Assembly (NCBI GenBank): GCA_028868825.1
Contig: JAGWTU010000005.1
Coordinates: 62,001-126,000, forward strand
Length of the DNA: 64,000 nucleotides
Direction: 5' to 3'
Source: Burkholderiales bacterium
GTDB taxonomy: Bacteria > Pseudomonadota > Gammaproteobacteria > Burkholderiales > Burkholderiaceae_C
Under the pieces are notes generated by a model. It did not search any database, was not told the origin of the DNA, and worked only from the letters and a program-made list of their open reading frames with translations. Below, piece after piece: positions 17,346 through 27,440 of this stretch. The translations under genes were made by a program, and so were the position numbers. The first letter of the stretch is position 1. Each line of letters opens with the position of its first letter.

Positions 17346-17825
17346 GTGCAAGCCCATCCCGCCCTACGCGTTGCGGTGCAGATCGAGCGGCAACGCCAAC
17401 CCAACCCCTGGGAAGATTGGCGTTTCCGCATCGACGCGGTGATGCTCGACGAGGGCCGCTTCGGCGAAGTCGAGCGGACCCTGCGCGACGACGGTCGATC
17501 GGCGCTCTTCCTCCACCCCGGCTTCGACGTGATGCTGTACCGCGACGAGGCCGAGGGCTATCACCTCAACCTCGCCAGCGGCGCGCCGGCCTGGTTCGTG
17601 ATGTGGCGCCGCGATGGCGGCGACCCGCCCCGCGTCTGGCCTGAGCGCGTGACGCTGTCGTACCACGAGGCCGCCCGACTGCTCGACGCCCAGGAGCAAG
17701 TCGACTCGCTGCCGGTGCCGCCGGCCGTGCGCGACTGGCTGCAGGCCTACACCGATGTCCATTACGTGCCCGAACCGCGCCGCCGCCAGCGGCCGGCATC
17801 GTTCCGGCCGACGAGCGAGCGCTGA
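17346..17825 (+). CDS. DUF3305 family protein
   Basis: 159-residue protein of the DUF3305 family, found almost only beside formate dehydrogenase genes. It reads LRVAVQIERQRQPNPWEDWRF at the start, which is the family's conserved N-terminal strand and Trp motif, then WFVMWRR and a C-terminal PVPPAVRDWLQAYTDVHYVPEP. GTG at 17346 is chosen because the -10-like TAGAAT at 17303 and family alignment both place the start here; the frame is open back to an ATG at 17256 (189 codons), adding a Pro-rich leader unlike the family. No catalytic motif is visible. First gene of a four- or five-gene operon running to mobA. Confidence 0.83.
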   Translation: MQAHPALRVAVQIERQRQPNPWEDWRFRIDAVMLDEGRFGEVERTLRDDGRSALFLHPGFDVMLYRDEAEGYHLNLASGAPAWFVMWRRDGGDPPRVWPERVTLSYHEAARLLDAQEQVDSLPVPPAVRDWLQAYTDVHYVPEPRRRQRPASFRPTSER

Positions 17826-17830
17826 GCGCG

Positions 17831-18469
17831 ATGAACGAAGGCGACGGCTTCATCGCCCGCTGGTCACGGCGCAAGTCGCAGGCGCGGGACGACGGGACGC
17901 AGGCCCGCGCCGAAGTAACGGCTCCGGCACCGGCGCCCCCGTCGGCACCGGCCATGCCGACCGCCCCCGAAACGCCGCTCGACGCCACGCCACCCTCGGC
18001 GCGTCCACCCGATCCGACGTCCGAGCCGGCGCCGACCCTGGCCGACGTCGCTGCGCTGACGCCGGAGTCGGACTTCGGCCGTTACGTCGCCACCGACGTC
18101 ACTGCCGAGGTCAGGAACGCGGCGCTGAGGAAGCTCTTCGCCGATCCGCGCTACAACGTCATGGACGGGCTCGATTCCACGTTCGAGGATTACACCCGGC
18201 CCGATCCCCTGCCGCCCGGCATGCTGCGCGAGATGGCACAGTCGCAGCTGCTCGGGCTCTTCGATGCCGACGCCGACGCCGGGCGCGCGCCCGACGACCC
18301 GCCGCCGTCACTACCGCCGTCACTACCGCCGTCACCACCGCCGCCCCCGGCGCCCTCCCCGCCGAACCTGGCCCGCCCCGATGAAAACGCTGATCTGCAA
18401 CTGCAACCGGACGATGACACTGGACGCGCCGGCGCTGCGCCGCGCGCTGGCGGCGACGGCCAGCCCTGA
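17831..18469 (+). CDS. DUF3306 family protein
   Basis: 212-residue protein of the DUF3306 family. It begins with FIARWSRRKSQA, the conserved basic N-terminal motif, followed by a long Ala/Pro linker, then the conserved core TLADVAALTPESDFGRYVA and ADPRYNVMDGLDSTFEDYT and a Pro-rich tail (LPPSLPPSPPPPP). The last 89 bases overlap the next gene in another frame and encode an acidic end (ENADLQLQPDDDTG). Starts 5 bases after DUF3305. Function unknown; invariant association with FDH suggests a role in enzyme maturation. Confidence 0.82.
   Translation: MNEGDGFIARWSRRKSQARDDGTQARAEVTAPAPAPPSAPAMPTAPETPLDATPPSARPPDPTSEPAPTLADVAALTPESDFGRYVATDVTAEVRNAALRKLFADPRYNVMDGLDSTFEDYTRPDPLPPGMLREMAQSQLLGLFDADADAGRAPDDPPPSLPPSLPPSPPPPPAPSPPNLARPDENADLQLQPDDDTGRAGAAPRAGGDGQP
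18304..18339 (+). repeat. 12-bp tandem repeat inside DUF3306 gene
   Basis: Three copies of GCCGTCACTACC (third with one change) coding for repeated Leu/Ser-Pro-Pro units in the tail of the DUF3306 protein, just before the overlap with the next gene. A candidate site for repeat-number slippage in steps of four codons, which would keep the frame. Confidence 0.75.
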
Positions 18470-20558
18470 GGGGCTGGAGACCGTCCACACGTTGCTGTGC
18501 CGGCGCGAGGCGGCGGCGTTCCAGCGCGCGGCGCGCGAGACGGCAGCCGCCGGCGAGGAACTCGTCGTCGCCTGCACGCAGGAGCAGCGGCTGTTCCTCG
18601 AACTCAACGACGCCACCGAGGGCGCGGCCAAGGTGCAGGAGCGGCCGATCCGTTTCGTCAACATCCGCGAGACCGCGGGCTGGTCGCGCGACGGCGCCGC
18701 CGCGACGCCGAAGATCGCCGCGCTGCTGGCGCTGGCGCAGTTGCCGGCGCCCGAACCGGTGGCCACCGTCGGCTTCCGCTCGAGCGGCCGCTGCCTCGTC
18801 ATCGGCGCGGCCGAGGCGGCCGAGCGCGCCGCCGCGATGCTCGGCGACGCGATCGACGCCAGCGTCCTCGTCAGCGAACCCGGCGGCGCCATCGCCCAGG
18901 CCCATGGCCGGGCCACGCATCACGGTCGGCTGATCGCGCTGACCGGCTGGCTGGGCCAGTTCCTGGCGCGCTGGCGCAGCGACAACCCGATCGACCTCGA
19001 CCTGTGCACGCGCTGCAACGCCTGCCTCGCGGCCTGCCCGGAGGGCGCAATCGGGCTCGACTACCGCATCGACCTCGACGCCTGCCGCAGCCACCGCGCC
19101 TGCGTGCGCGCCTGCGACGCCGCCGGCGCGATCGATTTCGACCGCGAGGCGATCGAGCACGAGGAGTCCTACGACCTCGTGCTCGACCTGCGGGCCGCCC
19201 CGGCGTTCACGATGCACCAGCCGCCGCAAGGCTATTTCCACGCCGGTGCCGACCCGCAGCGGCTCGCCGACGCGGTGCTGGCACTGCGCGAATTCGTCGG
19301 CGAGTTCGACCATCCCCGCTTCCTGCGCTACCAGCAGCGCTTGTGCGTGCACAGCCGCAACGAGCGCATCGGCTGCAACGCCTGCATCGATGTCTGCTCG
19401 GCGCGCGCGATCCGCAGCGACGCCTCGGCCAAGGGGCGCGTCCCATCGGGCGGCGCCAAGCCCGGCGGCGTGATCGTCGAAGCGCACCTCTGCGTCGGCT
19501 GCGGCGCCTGCACCACCGTCTGCCCGAGCGGCGCCATGGCCTACGCCTACCCCGGCACCAGCGACCAGGGGCGGCGGCTGCGCACGGCGCTGGCCACCTA
19601 CGCGGCGGCCGGCGGCCGCGACGCGGTGCTGCTCATCCACAGCGACGAAGCGGGCCGGCGCATCGTCGAGGACCTCGGCCGCGCGAGCCGCATCGACCCC
19701 GCGATCCAAGGCCTGCCGGCGCGCGTGCTGCCGCTGGCGGTGCGGCATACCGCCAGCGTCGGCATCGACCTCTGGATAGCGGCGCTGGCGCTGGGCGCGA
19801 ACCAGATCCGGGTGCTGCTGACCGGCGAGGAGGCACCCGAATATCGGCAGGCGCTGGCCGAGCAGATGGCCGTCGCGCAGGCGCTGCTCAGCGGCCTGGG
19901 CTACGGCGGCGAGCATCTGCGCCTGCTCGAGGCCCGCGACGCACGCGACCTCGGCGCGCTCGATGCCGCCTTGCGCGCGGCGCCGGCGCAGGGCGTGGCG
20001 CCGGCGGCCACATTCGCCGTGCAGGCCGACAAGCGCGGCACGCTCGAGCTCGCGCTCGAGCATCTGCGTGCGCGGGCCCCGGCGGCGCTGCCCGATGCGA
20101 TCGCCCTGCCCGCCGCCGGCGCGCCCTTCGGCGCCGTGCTGGTCGACGCCGCGAAATGCACGCTGTGCCTGAGCTGCGTCGGCGCCTGCCCGACCTCGGC
20201 ACTCGCCGACAACCCCGAGCGGCCGCAGCTGCGCTTCACCGAGAAGTTGTGCACCCAATGCGGCCTGTGCGAGCGCACCTGCCCCGAAAGCGCGATCACC
20301 TTGCAGCCGCGGCTGTGGCTGGCCGATGGCGGGCGTGCGCGCCAGGCACCGCGCCTGCTCGCCGAGATGACGCCCTACCGCTGCGTGCGCTGCGGCAAGC
20401 CCTTCGGCACGCAGAAGGCGATCGAGACGATGATCGAGCGCCTCGCCGGCCACGCGGCGTTCCAGGGCGCGGCGGCCGAGCGGCTGAGGATGTGCGGCGG
20501 TTGCCGCGTCATCGACATCCACAGCGCCGGCGGCGAAGCCCGCATCGTCGGACCATGA
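18381..20558 (+). CDS. Large multi-[4Fe-4S] ferredoxin-domain protein of the FDH locus
   Basis: 725-residue cytoplasmic iron-sulfur protein. A CNC motif opens the chain (MKTLICNCNRTM). Ferredoxin-type cysteine sets follow: LCTRCNACLAACP (about residue 208), CRSHRACVRAC, GCNACIDVC (about 331), LCVGCGACTTVCP (about 371), KCTLCLSCVGACP (about 593) and LCTQCGLCERTCP (about 624). A zinc-finger-like end has CVRCGK (about 668) and CGGC (about 705). The middle (400-590) is cysteine-poor and alpha/beta. So there are four or more clusters in at least two modules. It has no membrane or export signal. It probably shuttles electrons for, or helps assemble, the FDH; the exact role is unknown. Start overlaps DUF3306 by 89 bases; the stop overlaps the TorD gene (ATGA). 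Confidence 0.88.
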   Translation: MKTLICNCNRTMTLDAPALRRALAATASPEGLETVHTLLCRREAAAFQRAARETAAAGEELVVACTQEQRLFLELNDATEGAAKVQERPIRFVNIRETAGWSRDGAAATPKIAALLALAQLPAPEPVATVGFRSSGRCLVIGAAEAAERAAAMLGDAIDASVLVSEPGGAIAQAHGRATHHGRLIALTGWLGQFLARWRSDNPIDLDLCTRCNACLAACPEGAIGLDYRIDLDACRSHRACVRACDAAGAIDFDREAIEHEESYDLVLDLRAAPAFTMHQPPQGYFHAGADPQRLADAVLALREFVGEFDHPRFLRYQQRLCVHSRNERIGCNACIDVCSARAIRSDASAKGRVPSGGAKPGGVIVEAHLCVGCGACTTVCPSGAMAYAYPGTSDQGRRLRTALATYAAAGGRDAVLLIHSDEAGRRIVEDLGRASRIDPAIQGLPARVLPLAVRHTASVGIDLWIAALALGANQIRVLLTGEEAPEYRQALAEQMAVAQALLSGLGYGGEHLRLLEARDARDLGALDAALRAAPAQGVAPAATFAVQADKRGTLELALEHLRARAPAALPDAIALPAAGAPFGAVLVDAAKCTLCLSCVGACPTSALADNPERPQLRFTEKLCTQCGLCERTCPESAITLQPRLWLADGGRARQAPRLLAEMTPYRCVRCGKPFGTQKAIETMIERLAGHAAFQGAAAERLRMCGGCRVIDIHSAGGEARIVGP

Positions 20559-21166
20559 ACGCACAGACCCTGCCGGGCCCCGCCGACGCCGGCGAACTCG
20601 CCCGCGCCGAGATCTACGGCCTGCTCGCGCGGCTTTGGCTGGCGGCCCCCGACGCCGGGCTGTTGCAGCGCCTGGCCGGCGCCCCTTCGCCGCCGCCCGG
20701 CGCCTGGCTCGAGGCGCCCTGGCAGGCGCTCGTCGCCGCGCTGCGCGCGACCACGCCGGCCGAGGCCGCGGCCGAGTTCGACGCGCTGTTCGGCGGCGTC
20801 GGCAAGCCCGAGCTGTTCGCCTACGCCTCGTACCACCTCAGCGGCTTTCTCAACGAGAAGCCGCTGGCGGCGCTGCGCGCCGACCTCGCCCGCCTGGGCC
20901 TCGCGCGCGAGCCGCGCGCGCTCGAGACCGAGGACCATGTGGCCTACGGCTTCGAGGTCATGCGCTACCTGATCGCCGGCGGCGATGCCGTCTGCAATCT
21001 GCCAGCCCAGCGGCGATACTTCGGCGACCATCTGCAGCCGTGGGTCGAGCGCTTTTGCGAGACCGTCGCCGCGCATCCGCGCGCCGTCGTCTGGGCGGCG
21101 CTGGCACGCTACACGGCCGAATTCATGCGCGTCGAGGCCCAGGGCTTCGAACTCTTCGAGGACTGA
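20555..21166 (+). CDS. TorD-family molybdoenzyme chaperone
   Basis: 203-residue, helical TorD/DmsD/NarJ-family chaperone. Typical features: early ARAEIYGLLARLWLAAPD, the central EFDALFGGVGKPELFAYASYHLSGF motif, and EDHVAYGFEVMRYLIAGG. Such chaperones hold the TAT signal of a specific molybdoenzyme until the cofactor is inserted; the partner here is presumably the FDH alpha subunit encoded divergently. ATG overlaps the preceding stop; mobA follows with no gap. Confidence 0.88.
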   Translation: MNAQTLPGPADAGELARAEIYGLLARLWLAAPDAGLLQRLAGAPSPPPGAWLEAPWQALVAALRATTPAEAAAEFDALFGGVGKPELFAYASYHLSGFLNEKPLAALRADLARLGLAREPRALETEDHVAYGFEVMRYLIAGGDAVCNLPAQRRYFGDHLQPWVERFCETVAAHPRAVVWAALARYTAEFMRVEAQGFELFED

Positions 21167-21775
21167 ATGACGATCGCCATCGACGACATCACGGGGCTCG
21201 TGCTCGCCGGCGGCCGCGGCAGCCGCATGGGCGGCGTCGACAAGGGCCTGCAGATGCATCTCGGCATGCCGCTGGCGCTGCACGCGCTGCTGCGGCTGCA
21301 ACCCCAGGTCGGCCGCGCGATGGTCAATGCGAACCGCAACCTCGCGGCCTATGAATCGATGGGCGTGCCGGTCTGGCCCGACCCGATCGAGGACTACGCC
21401 GGCCCGCTTGCCGGCTGGCTCGCCGGGATCGAGCATTGCGAGACGCCCTACCTGGTCACCGTGCCCTGCGACACGCCGGGATTTCCGACCGACCTCGTGG
21501 CCCGACTTGCCACCGCGCTTGCCAAAGCCGATGCAGAGATCGCGATGGCGGCGACGCGCGAAGAAGGCGTCGTGCGACGCCAGCCGGTGTTCTGCCTGCT
21601 GCGCGCCTCGCTGCTCGAGAGCCTGGTCGCCTATCTCCACGCCGGCGAACGCAAGGTCGACCGCTGGACCGCGCGGCACCGCTGCGTCGAGGTCGTGTTC
21701 GACGACGCCGCAGCCTTCTTCAACGCCAACACGCTGGCCGAGCTGCAGCAGTTGCAGCAACAGCAGCAGCCGTGA
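21167..21775 (+). CDS. mobA: Molybdenum cofactor guanylyltransferase MobA
   Basis: 202-residue MobA, which adds GMP to molybdopterin to make MGD. Signature [16 protein letters not shown] near the N-terminus binds [16 protein letters not shown] and [12 protein letters not shown] (metal-binding Asp) follow. The C-terminus is glutamine-rich ([10 protein letters not shown]). It begins directly after the TorD stop and closes the operon, giving this locus its own bis-MGD synthesis step. The stop is 22 bases from the convergent regulator gene. Confidence 0.95.
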   Translation: MTIAIDDITGLVLAGGRGSRMGGVDKGLQMHLGMPLALHALLRLQPQVGRAMVNANRNLAAYESMGVPVWPDPIEDYAGPLAGWLAGIEHCETPYLVTVPCDTPGFPTDLVARLATALAKADAEIAMAATREEGVVRRQPVFCLLRASLLESLVAYLHAGERKVDRWTARHRCVEVVFDDAAAFFNANTLAELQQLQQQQQP

Positions 21776-21797
21776 ACCGTCGCGGTCGATTTCGCGG

Positions 21798-22940
21798 TCA
21801 GTGCGCGCGCGGCGTGCGGAAGCGCCACCAGGGCAGCGCGCGGGTCAGCGACAGCACCTCGCCGCTGGACGATCCGGCATAGCCCGGCAGCGCCGCGAGT
21901 CGCTCCAGCCACAAGGGATCCTGCAGCGCCTGGCGCAGCGCCAGCACCGGCGGTTGCTCGAGCGCATCGTGCAGGCAGACGAGGAAATAGTCCTCCTCGA
22001 CGAGCGGCACGAAATCGAGTCCGAAACGCACCGCGGCGGCCTCGATGCCGATGCCGGCGTCGGCGGCGTCGCTGGCCACCGCGGCGGCCACCGCGAGGTG
22101 GCTGTCCTCGGCCGGCAGCCGCGCGCCGGCCAGCCTCGCGATGTCGACACCCTGCGCCAGGCACAGATGCTCGAGCAGCAGCTGCGTGCCCGAGCCGTCC
22201 TGGCGCTGCACGAAGCGCAGGCCGCGCGCGGCCGCGTCGGCCAGGCCCTGGATCTGCAGCGGATTGCCGCGCGGCACCAGCAGCCCCTGGCGGCGGCGCG
22301 CGCAGCCGATCAGCTTGTGGCGCCCGGGCACGAGCAGCCGCTTGAGCTGGCGCGCGAAGACGTTGGCGCCGGGCGCCAGCGGCGGCACGTGGAAGCCGGC
22401 GACGACGCAGCGCCCGGCGGCGAGCGCGCGCAGCGCGTCGATGCTGCCGGCGAAGCGCAAGTCGATGTGCAGCGAGCGCGTCGCCGCCGCATGCTCGCGC
22501 AGCACCGGCAGCGCGAGGTCGTGGCTGGCGAACACCGGCAGCACCTGCTGGCTGCCGTCGAAGGCCTCGACGAGCACGCGCGCGAGCTCGCTGCGCAGCG
22601 CCTCGATATGCGGCGTCAGCCGCGCGCGCGCGCGCCGCTCGGCCCACAGCAGCCGCTCGGCGAACGGCGTCAGCCGCGCCGGCTGACCCTGGACCCAGCT
22701 CACGAGCGGCTCACCGAGCACGTCCTGCCAATGCTTGAGCGCGCCCCAGAGATGGCGGTAGGACACCCCGGCGGCACGCGCCGCCTGCTGGATCGAACCA
22801 TGCTCGCGCAGCGCCAGCAACAGGTCGAACAGCGGGTTCTGGACCTCGCCGCCGCGCTGGGCCGGCGTCGCGTCGTCGCCGGCGGCCTCGAAGCGGTATT
22901 GCAGATGGACGCCTCGCGGACGCTGTTGTTGATCATTCAC
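21798..22940 (-). CDS. ModE-like HTH regulator with periplasmic-binding-protein-like sensor domain
   Basis: 380-residue transcription factor. The N-terminal LysR/ModE-type winged helix (residues about 35-100) includes LALREHGSIQQAARAAGVSYRHLWGALKHW. The C-terminal part (about 130-350) is a PBP-like domain (VFASHDLALPVL, LRFAGSIDALRALAAGRCVVAGFH, FVQRQDGSGTQLLLEHL, DSHLAVAAAVASDAADAGIGI) that would bind a small ligand, by analogy molybdate or tungstate. It lies between mobA and the two-component genes and is divergent from the response regulator by 35 bases, so it probably controls the island and itself. Confidence 0.85.
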   Translation of the reverse strand: MNDQQQRPRGVHLQYRFEAAGDDATPAQRGGEVQNPLFDLLLALREHGSIQQAARAAGVSYRHLWGALKHWQDVLGEPLVSWVQGQPARLTPFAERLLWAERRARARLTPHIEALRSELARVLVEAFDGSQQVLPVFASHDLALPVLREHAAATRSLHIDLRFAGSIDALRALAAGRCVVAGFHVPPLAPGANVFARQLKRLLVPGRHKLIGCARRRQGLLVPRGNPLQIQGLADAAARGLRFVQRQDGSGTQLLLEHLCLAQGVDIARLAGARLPAEDSHLAVAAAVASDAADAGIGIEAAAVRFGLDFVPLVEEDYFLVCLHDALEQPPVLALRQALQDPLWLERLAALPGYAGSSSGEVLSLTRALPWWRFRTPRAH

Positions 22941-22949
22941 CCCACTAGG

Positions 22950-22962
22950 GTAGCGCAGCTAC
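22950..22962. promoter_or_regulatory. Operator-like inverted repeat between two regulator genes
   Basis: GTAGC-GCA-GCTAC in the 35-base gap between the ModE-like gene and the NtrC-like gene. A TACGAT hexamer (22960-22965), a possible -10 for the response regulator, overlaps its right arm, so protein binding would block that promoter. Confidence 0.5.
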
Positions 22963-22975
22963 GATCGCCCTCGGC

Positions 22976-24337
<1,362 letters not shown>

Positions 24338-24347
24338 AGGCGCGACC

Positions 24348-26237
24348 GTGAGCGTGGGGCCGCGCTGGCTCGAGCGGTCGATCCGCCACAAGCTGCTGGC
24401 GATGGTGTTGCTGCCGCTGGCGGTGATGCTGCCGCTGCTCGGCGCCCTGCTGATCGGCTGGGGCAGTGAGGCGATCGACCGCGTCCTGCTGGCCAAGGTG
24501 CGCGCCGACCTGGCCGTCGCCCACGGCTATTTCGAGCGCGTGCTCGGCGAGGTCGGCGCCGGGGTCGGTGCCATCGCCGAATCGCAGGCGCTGGCGCTGG
24601 CGCTGGCGGGCCCGTCGGCCGGCATCGACGCGCTGCTGCGGCGCGCCGCGACGCGCCAGCGGCTCGACTTCCTGCACCTGCTGCCGGCCGATGCCGCGAC
24701 CGTCGACGCGACCAGCGTCGAGGTGCTCGGCGCGCCCGCGTTCGCGGCGCTGGCGCCGGCGCTGCTGGCGCGCGTCGCGGTGCCGCTGCGGCCGACGCTG
24801 GACGCCGCGCCGACGGCGCGCCGCGTCGAGGACCGCGCGATGGTGCTGCGCGCGCGCCGCGCCGTGCGCGCCGCCGACAACCGCCTCGTCGGCTGGCTCG
24901 AGGGCGGCGTGCTGCTGAACCGCAACCTGCGCTTCATCGACCACCTCAACGAGATCGTCTACCCCGAGGGCTCGCTGCCCTTCGGCGGTCACGGCACGGC
25001 GACGCTGTTCCTCGGCGACGTGCGCATCAGCACCAACGTGCGGCTGTTCGGCTCGATGACCGACGAACGCGCGATCGGCACCCGCGTCTCGCGCCGCGTG
25101 CGCGACCTCGTGCTCGGCAGCGGCCACACCTGGCTCGACCGCGCCTTCGTCGTCGACGACTGGTATGTCTCGGGCTATCTGCCGCTGGCCGACGGCGCCG
25201 GCGAGCGCGTCGGCATGCTCTACGTCGGCGTGCTCGAGCGGCCCTACACGCTCGTCAAGATCGCGGCGCTGGCGGCGGTCGGCGCGCTGCTCGTCGCGGC
25301 GCTGGCCGCCGCGGCCGGCTTCTCGCTGCGCTGGGCGCGGTCGATCTTCCGCCCGCTCGAGCAGATGGAGGCGACGCTGCGGCGGGTGCAGGCCGGCGAG
25401 CTCGGCGCGCGCGTCGGCGAGACCGCCAGCGGCGACGAGATCGGCCGGCTCGCGCGCCACCTCGACCGCCTGCTGGCCGCGATCGAGGCCCATACCGGCG
25501 CGCTCGACGCCCAGGTCGCCGAGCGCACGCGGGCGCTGCGCGAGGCCCAGCAGGGCCTGCTGCGCAACGAGAAGCTGGCCACCGTCGGCCGGTTGACGGC
25601 CGGCATCGCGCACGAGGTCAACAACCCGATCGCCGTCATCCAGGGCAACCTCGACGTGATGCGCGAGCTGCTCGGCCCCGAGGCCGGCGGCCGCGTCGCC
25701 GCCGAGCTGGGCCTCGTCGACGAGCAGATCGAGCGCATGCGGCTCATCGTCACGCGGCTGCTCCAATACGCCAAGCCGGGCGAATTCGCCGGCCGCTGCG
25801 AGCGCATCGACATCGGCGCGCTGCTCGACGAGTGCCTGGCGCTGGCGCGCCACCAGCCCATGCGGGGTCCACTGACCGTCGAACGCGACTACCGCGCCAC
25901 CGGCCGGCCGCTGGCCCATCGCGGCGAGCTGCAGCAGGTGTTCGTCAACCTCATCGTCAACGCGCTGCAGGCGATGCCCGGCGGCGGCACGCTGACGCTG
26001 GGCTGCGCCGACGCCGCGGACGGCGCCGTCGAGGTCGTCGTCGCCGACACCGGCACCGGGCTGCCGGCCGGCCAGCCCGAGCACCTCTTCGAGCCCTTCG
26101 TCACCCGCCGCACCGGCGGCACCGGGCTCGGGCTGTGGATCAGCCGCAGCATCGTCGAACGCTGCGGCGGCGAGATCGCCGCGGCCAATCGCGAGCGCGG
26201 CGGCGCCGTCTTCACGTTGCGGCTGCCGGTCGCCTGA
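24348..26237 (+). CDS. Membrane sensor histidine kinase (Cache-HAMP-HisKA)
   Basis: 629-residue kinase starting at GTG, with AAGG upstream. One N-terminal transmembrane helix (about 15-40), a double-Cache-like periplasmic sensor (about 45-300, including YPEGSLPFGGHGTATLF and DDWYVSGYLPL), a second helix (about 305-325), HAMP (about 330-380), a coiled coil, then the H-box GIAHEVNNP with His at about 422, N-box NLIVNALQAMP, DTGTGLP and GGTGLGLWI. All catalytic motifs are intact. The periplasmic sensor could read formate or a related acid, given the FDH island next door; this is inference. Confidence 0.93.
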   Translation: MSVGPRWLERSIRHKLLAMVLLPLAVMLPLLGALLIGWGSEAIDRVLLAKVRADLAVAHGYFERVLGEVGAGVGAIAESQALALALAGPSAGIDALLRRAATRQRLDFLHLLPADAATVDATSVEVLGAPAFAALAPALLARVAVPLRPTLDAAPTARRVEDRAMVLRARRAVRAADNRLVGWLEGGVLLNRNLRFIDHLNEIVYPEGSLPFGGHGTATLFLGDVRISTNVRLFGSMTDERAIGTRVSRRVRDLVLGSGHTWLDRAFVVDDWYVSGYLPLADGAGERVGMLYVGVLERPYTLVKIAALAAVGALLVAALAAAAGFSLRWARSIFRPLEQMEATLRRVQAGELGARVGETASGDEIGRLARHLDRLLAAIEAHTGALDAQVAERTRALREAQQGLLRNEKLATVGRLTAGIAHEVNNPIAVIQGNLDVMRELLGPEAGGRVAAELGLVDEQIERMRLIVTRLLQYAKPGEFAGRCERIDIGALLDECLALARHQPMRGPLTVERDYRATGRPLAHRGELQQVFVNLIVNALQAMPGGGTLTLGCADAADGAVEVVVADTGTGLPAGQPEHLFEPFVTRRTGGTGLGLWISRSIVERCGGEIAAANRERGGAVFTLRLPVA

Positions 26238-26263
26238 CGCCAGTCGCCGATCGCCGGCGCCGT

Positions 26264-27361
26264 TCAGGTGTCCTTCGAGACGCTGATCGTCGGGAACTTG
26301 GCTGTGTAGTCCTTGGCCTTGAGCGCGATCTTCACCGCGATGCGCCGCGCCACCGCCTTGTAGATGCCGGCGATCTCGCCCTCGGCGTCGGCGACGACGG
26401 TGGGCCGGCCGGCGTCGGCCTGCTCGCGTATGGCCATCGTCAGCGGCAGGCCGCCGAGGTAGTCGACGCCGTACTGCGCCGCCATCCGGCTGCCGCCGTC
26501 GGCGCCGAAGATATGCTCGGTATGGCCGCACGACGGGCAGTGGTAGACGGCCATGTTCTCGACGATGCCCAGGATCGGCACGCCGACCTTCTCGAACATC
26601 TTCAGGCCCTTCTTGGCGTCGAGCAGCGCGATGTCCTGCGGCGTCGTGACGATGACGGCGCCGGTCAGCGGCACGCGCTGGCTCAGCGTCAGCGCGATGT
26701 CGCCGGTGCCCGGCGGCATGTCGACGAGCAGGTAGTCGAGCGCGCGCCAGTTCGTCTGCCGCAGCAGCTGGTCGAGCGCCTGCGTGGCCATCGGGCCGCG
26801 CCAGATCATCGCCTGGTCGTCGTCGACGAGGAAACCGATCGACATCACCTGGATGCCGTAGTTCTCCAGCGGCTCCATCGTCTTGCCGTCGGCGCTGTCG
26901 GGGCGGCCGGTGATGCCGAGCATCGTCGGCTGGCTCGGGCCGTAGATGTCGGCGTCGAGGATGCCGACGCTGGCGCCCTCGGCGGCCAGCGCCAGCGCCA
27001 GGTTGACGGCCGTCGTGCTCTTGCCGACGCCGCCCTTGCCCGAGGCGATGGCGATGACGTTCTTGACCTGCGGCAGCAGCGGCACGCCGCGCTGCACGGC
27101 GTGGCTGACGACATGGGTCGTGATCTCGACGCTGACGTTGTCGACCCCCGGCACGCCGCGCGCGGCGGCGATCAGCGCCTTGCGCAGCGCCGCGTGGCGG
27201 CTCTTGGCCGGATAGCCGAGCTCGACGCCGAAGGCGACGTCGCCGCCCTCGATGCGCAGGCCCTTGACGGCGCGGGTGCTGACGAAGTCCTTGCCGGTGT
27301 CGGCATCGACGACGGACTGCAGCGCTTGGAGCAGCGCGCTCTCGGTGACGGAGGTGGACAT
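26264..27361 (-). CDS. apbC: Iron-sulfur cluster carrier protein ApbC/Mrp
   Basis: 365-residue P-loop NTPase of the Mrp/NBP35 family that delivers [4Fe-4S] clusters. An N-terminal DUF59-like domain (1-95) precedes Walker A SGKGGVGKS (107-115), DADIYGPSQP, DMPPGTGDIALTLSQ and the cluster-bridging CPSC pair (about 275-278). Chosen ATG gives the family's usual length; a longer reading adds seven residues. Its presence beside the iron-sulfur-rich FDH island may be chance, since it is a core gene. Divergent from metG. Confidence 0.95.
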   Translation of the reverse strand: MSTSVTESALLQALQSVVDADTGKDFVSTRAVKGLRIEGGDVAFGVELGYPAKSRHAALRKALIAAARGVPGVDNVSVEITTHVVSHAVQRGVPLLPQVKNVIAIASGKGGVGKSTTAVNLALALAAEGASVGILDADIYGPSQPTMLGITGRPDSADGKTMEPLENYGIQVMSIGFLVDDDQAMIWRGPMATQALDQLLRQTNWRALDYLLVDMPPGTGDIALTLSQRVPLTGAVIVTTPQDIALLDAKKGLKMFEKVGVPILGIVENMAVYHCPSCGHTEHIFGADGGSRMAAQYGVDYLGGLPLTMAIREQADAGRPTVVADAEGEIAGIYKAVARRIAVKIALKAKDYTAKFPTISVSKDT

Positions 27362-27428
27362 GGAAGGATCGGGCTCCTGCAAGGTAGTCGGCCAGTCTAA
27401 TGGAGCCGGGCCGTGGCCGCTGCCCTCC

Positions 27429-27434
27429 TAGAAT
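27429..27434 (+). promoter_or_regulatory. -10 element of metG, leaderless arrangement
   Basis: TAGAAT followed by 6 bases and the metG ATG, with no room for a Shine-Dalgarno. Transcription would start at or next to the A of ATG. Confidence 0.5.
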
Positions 27435-27440
27435 CAGGCC

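Noticed and set aside
18304..18339. CRISPR-like repeat array
   Set aside because: The 12-bp units are directly adjacent without spacers and lie in frame inside a coding region.
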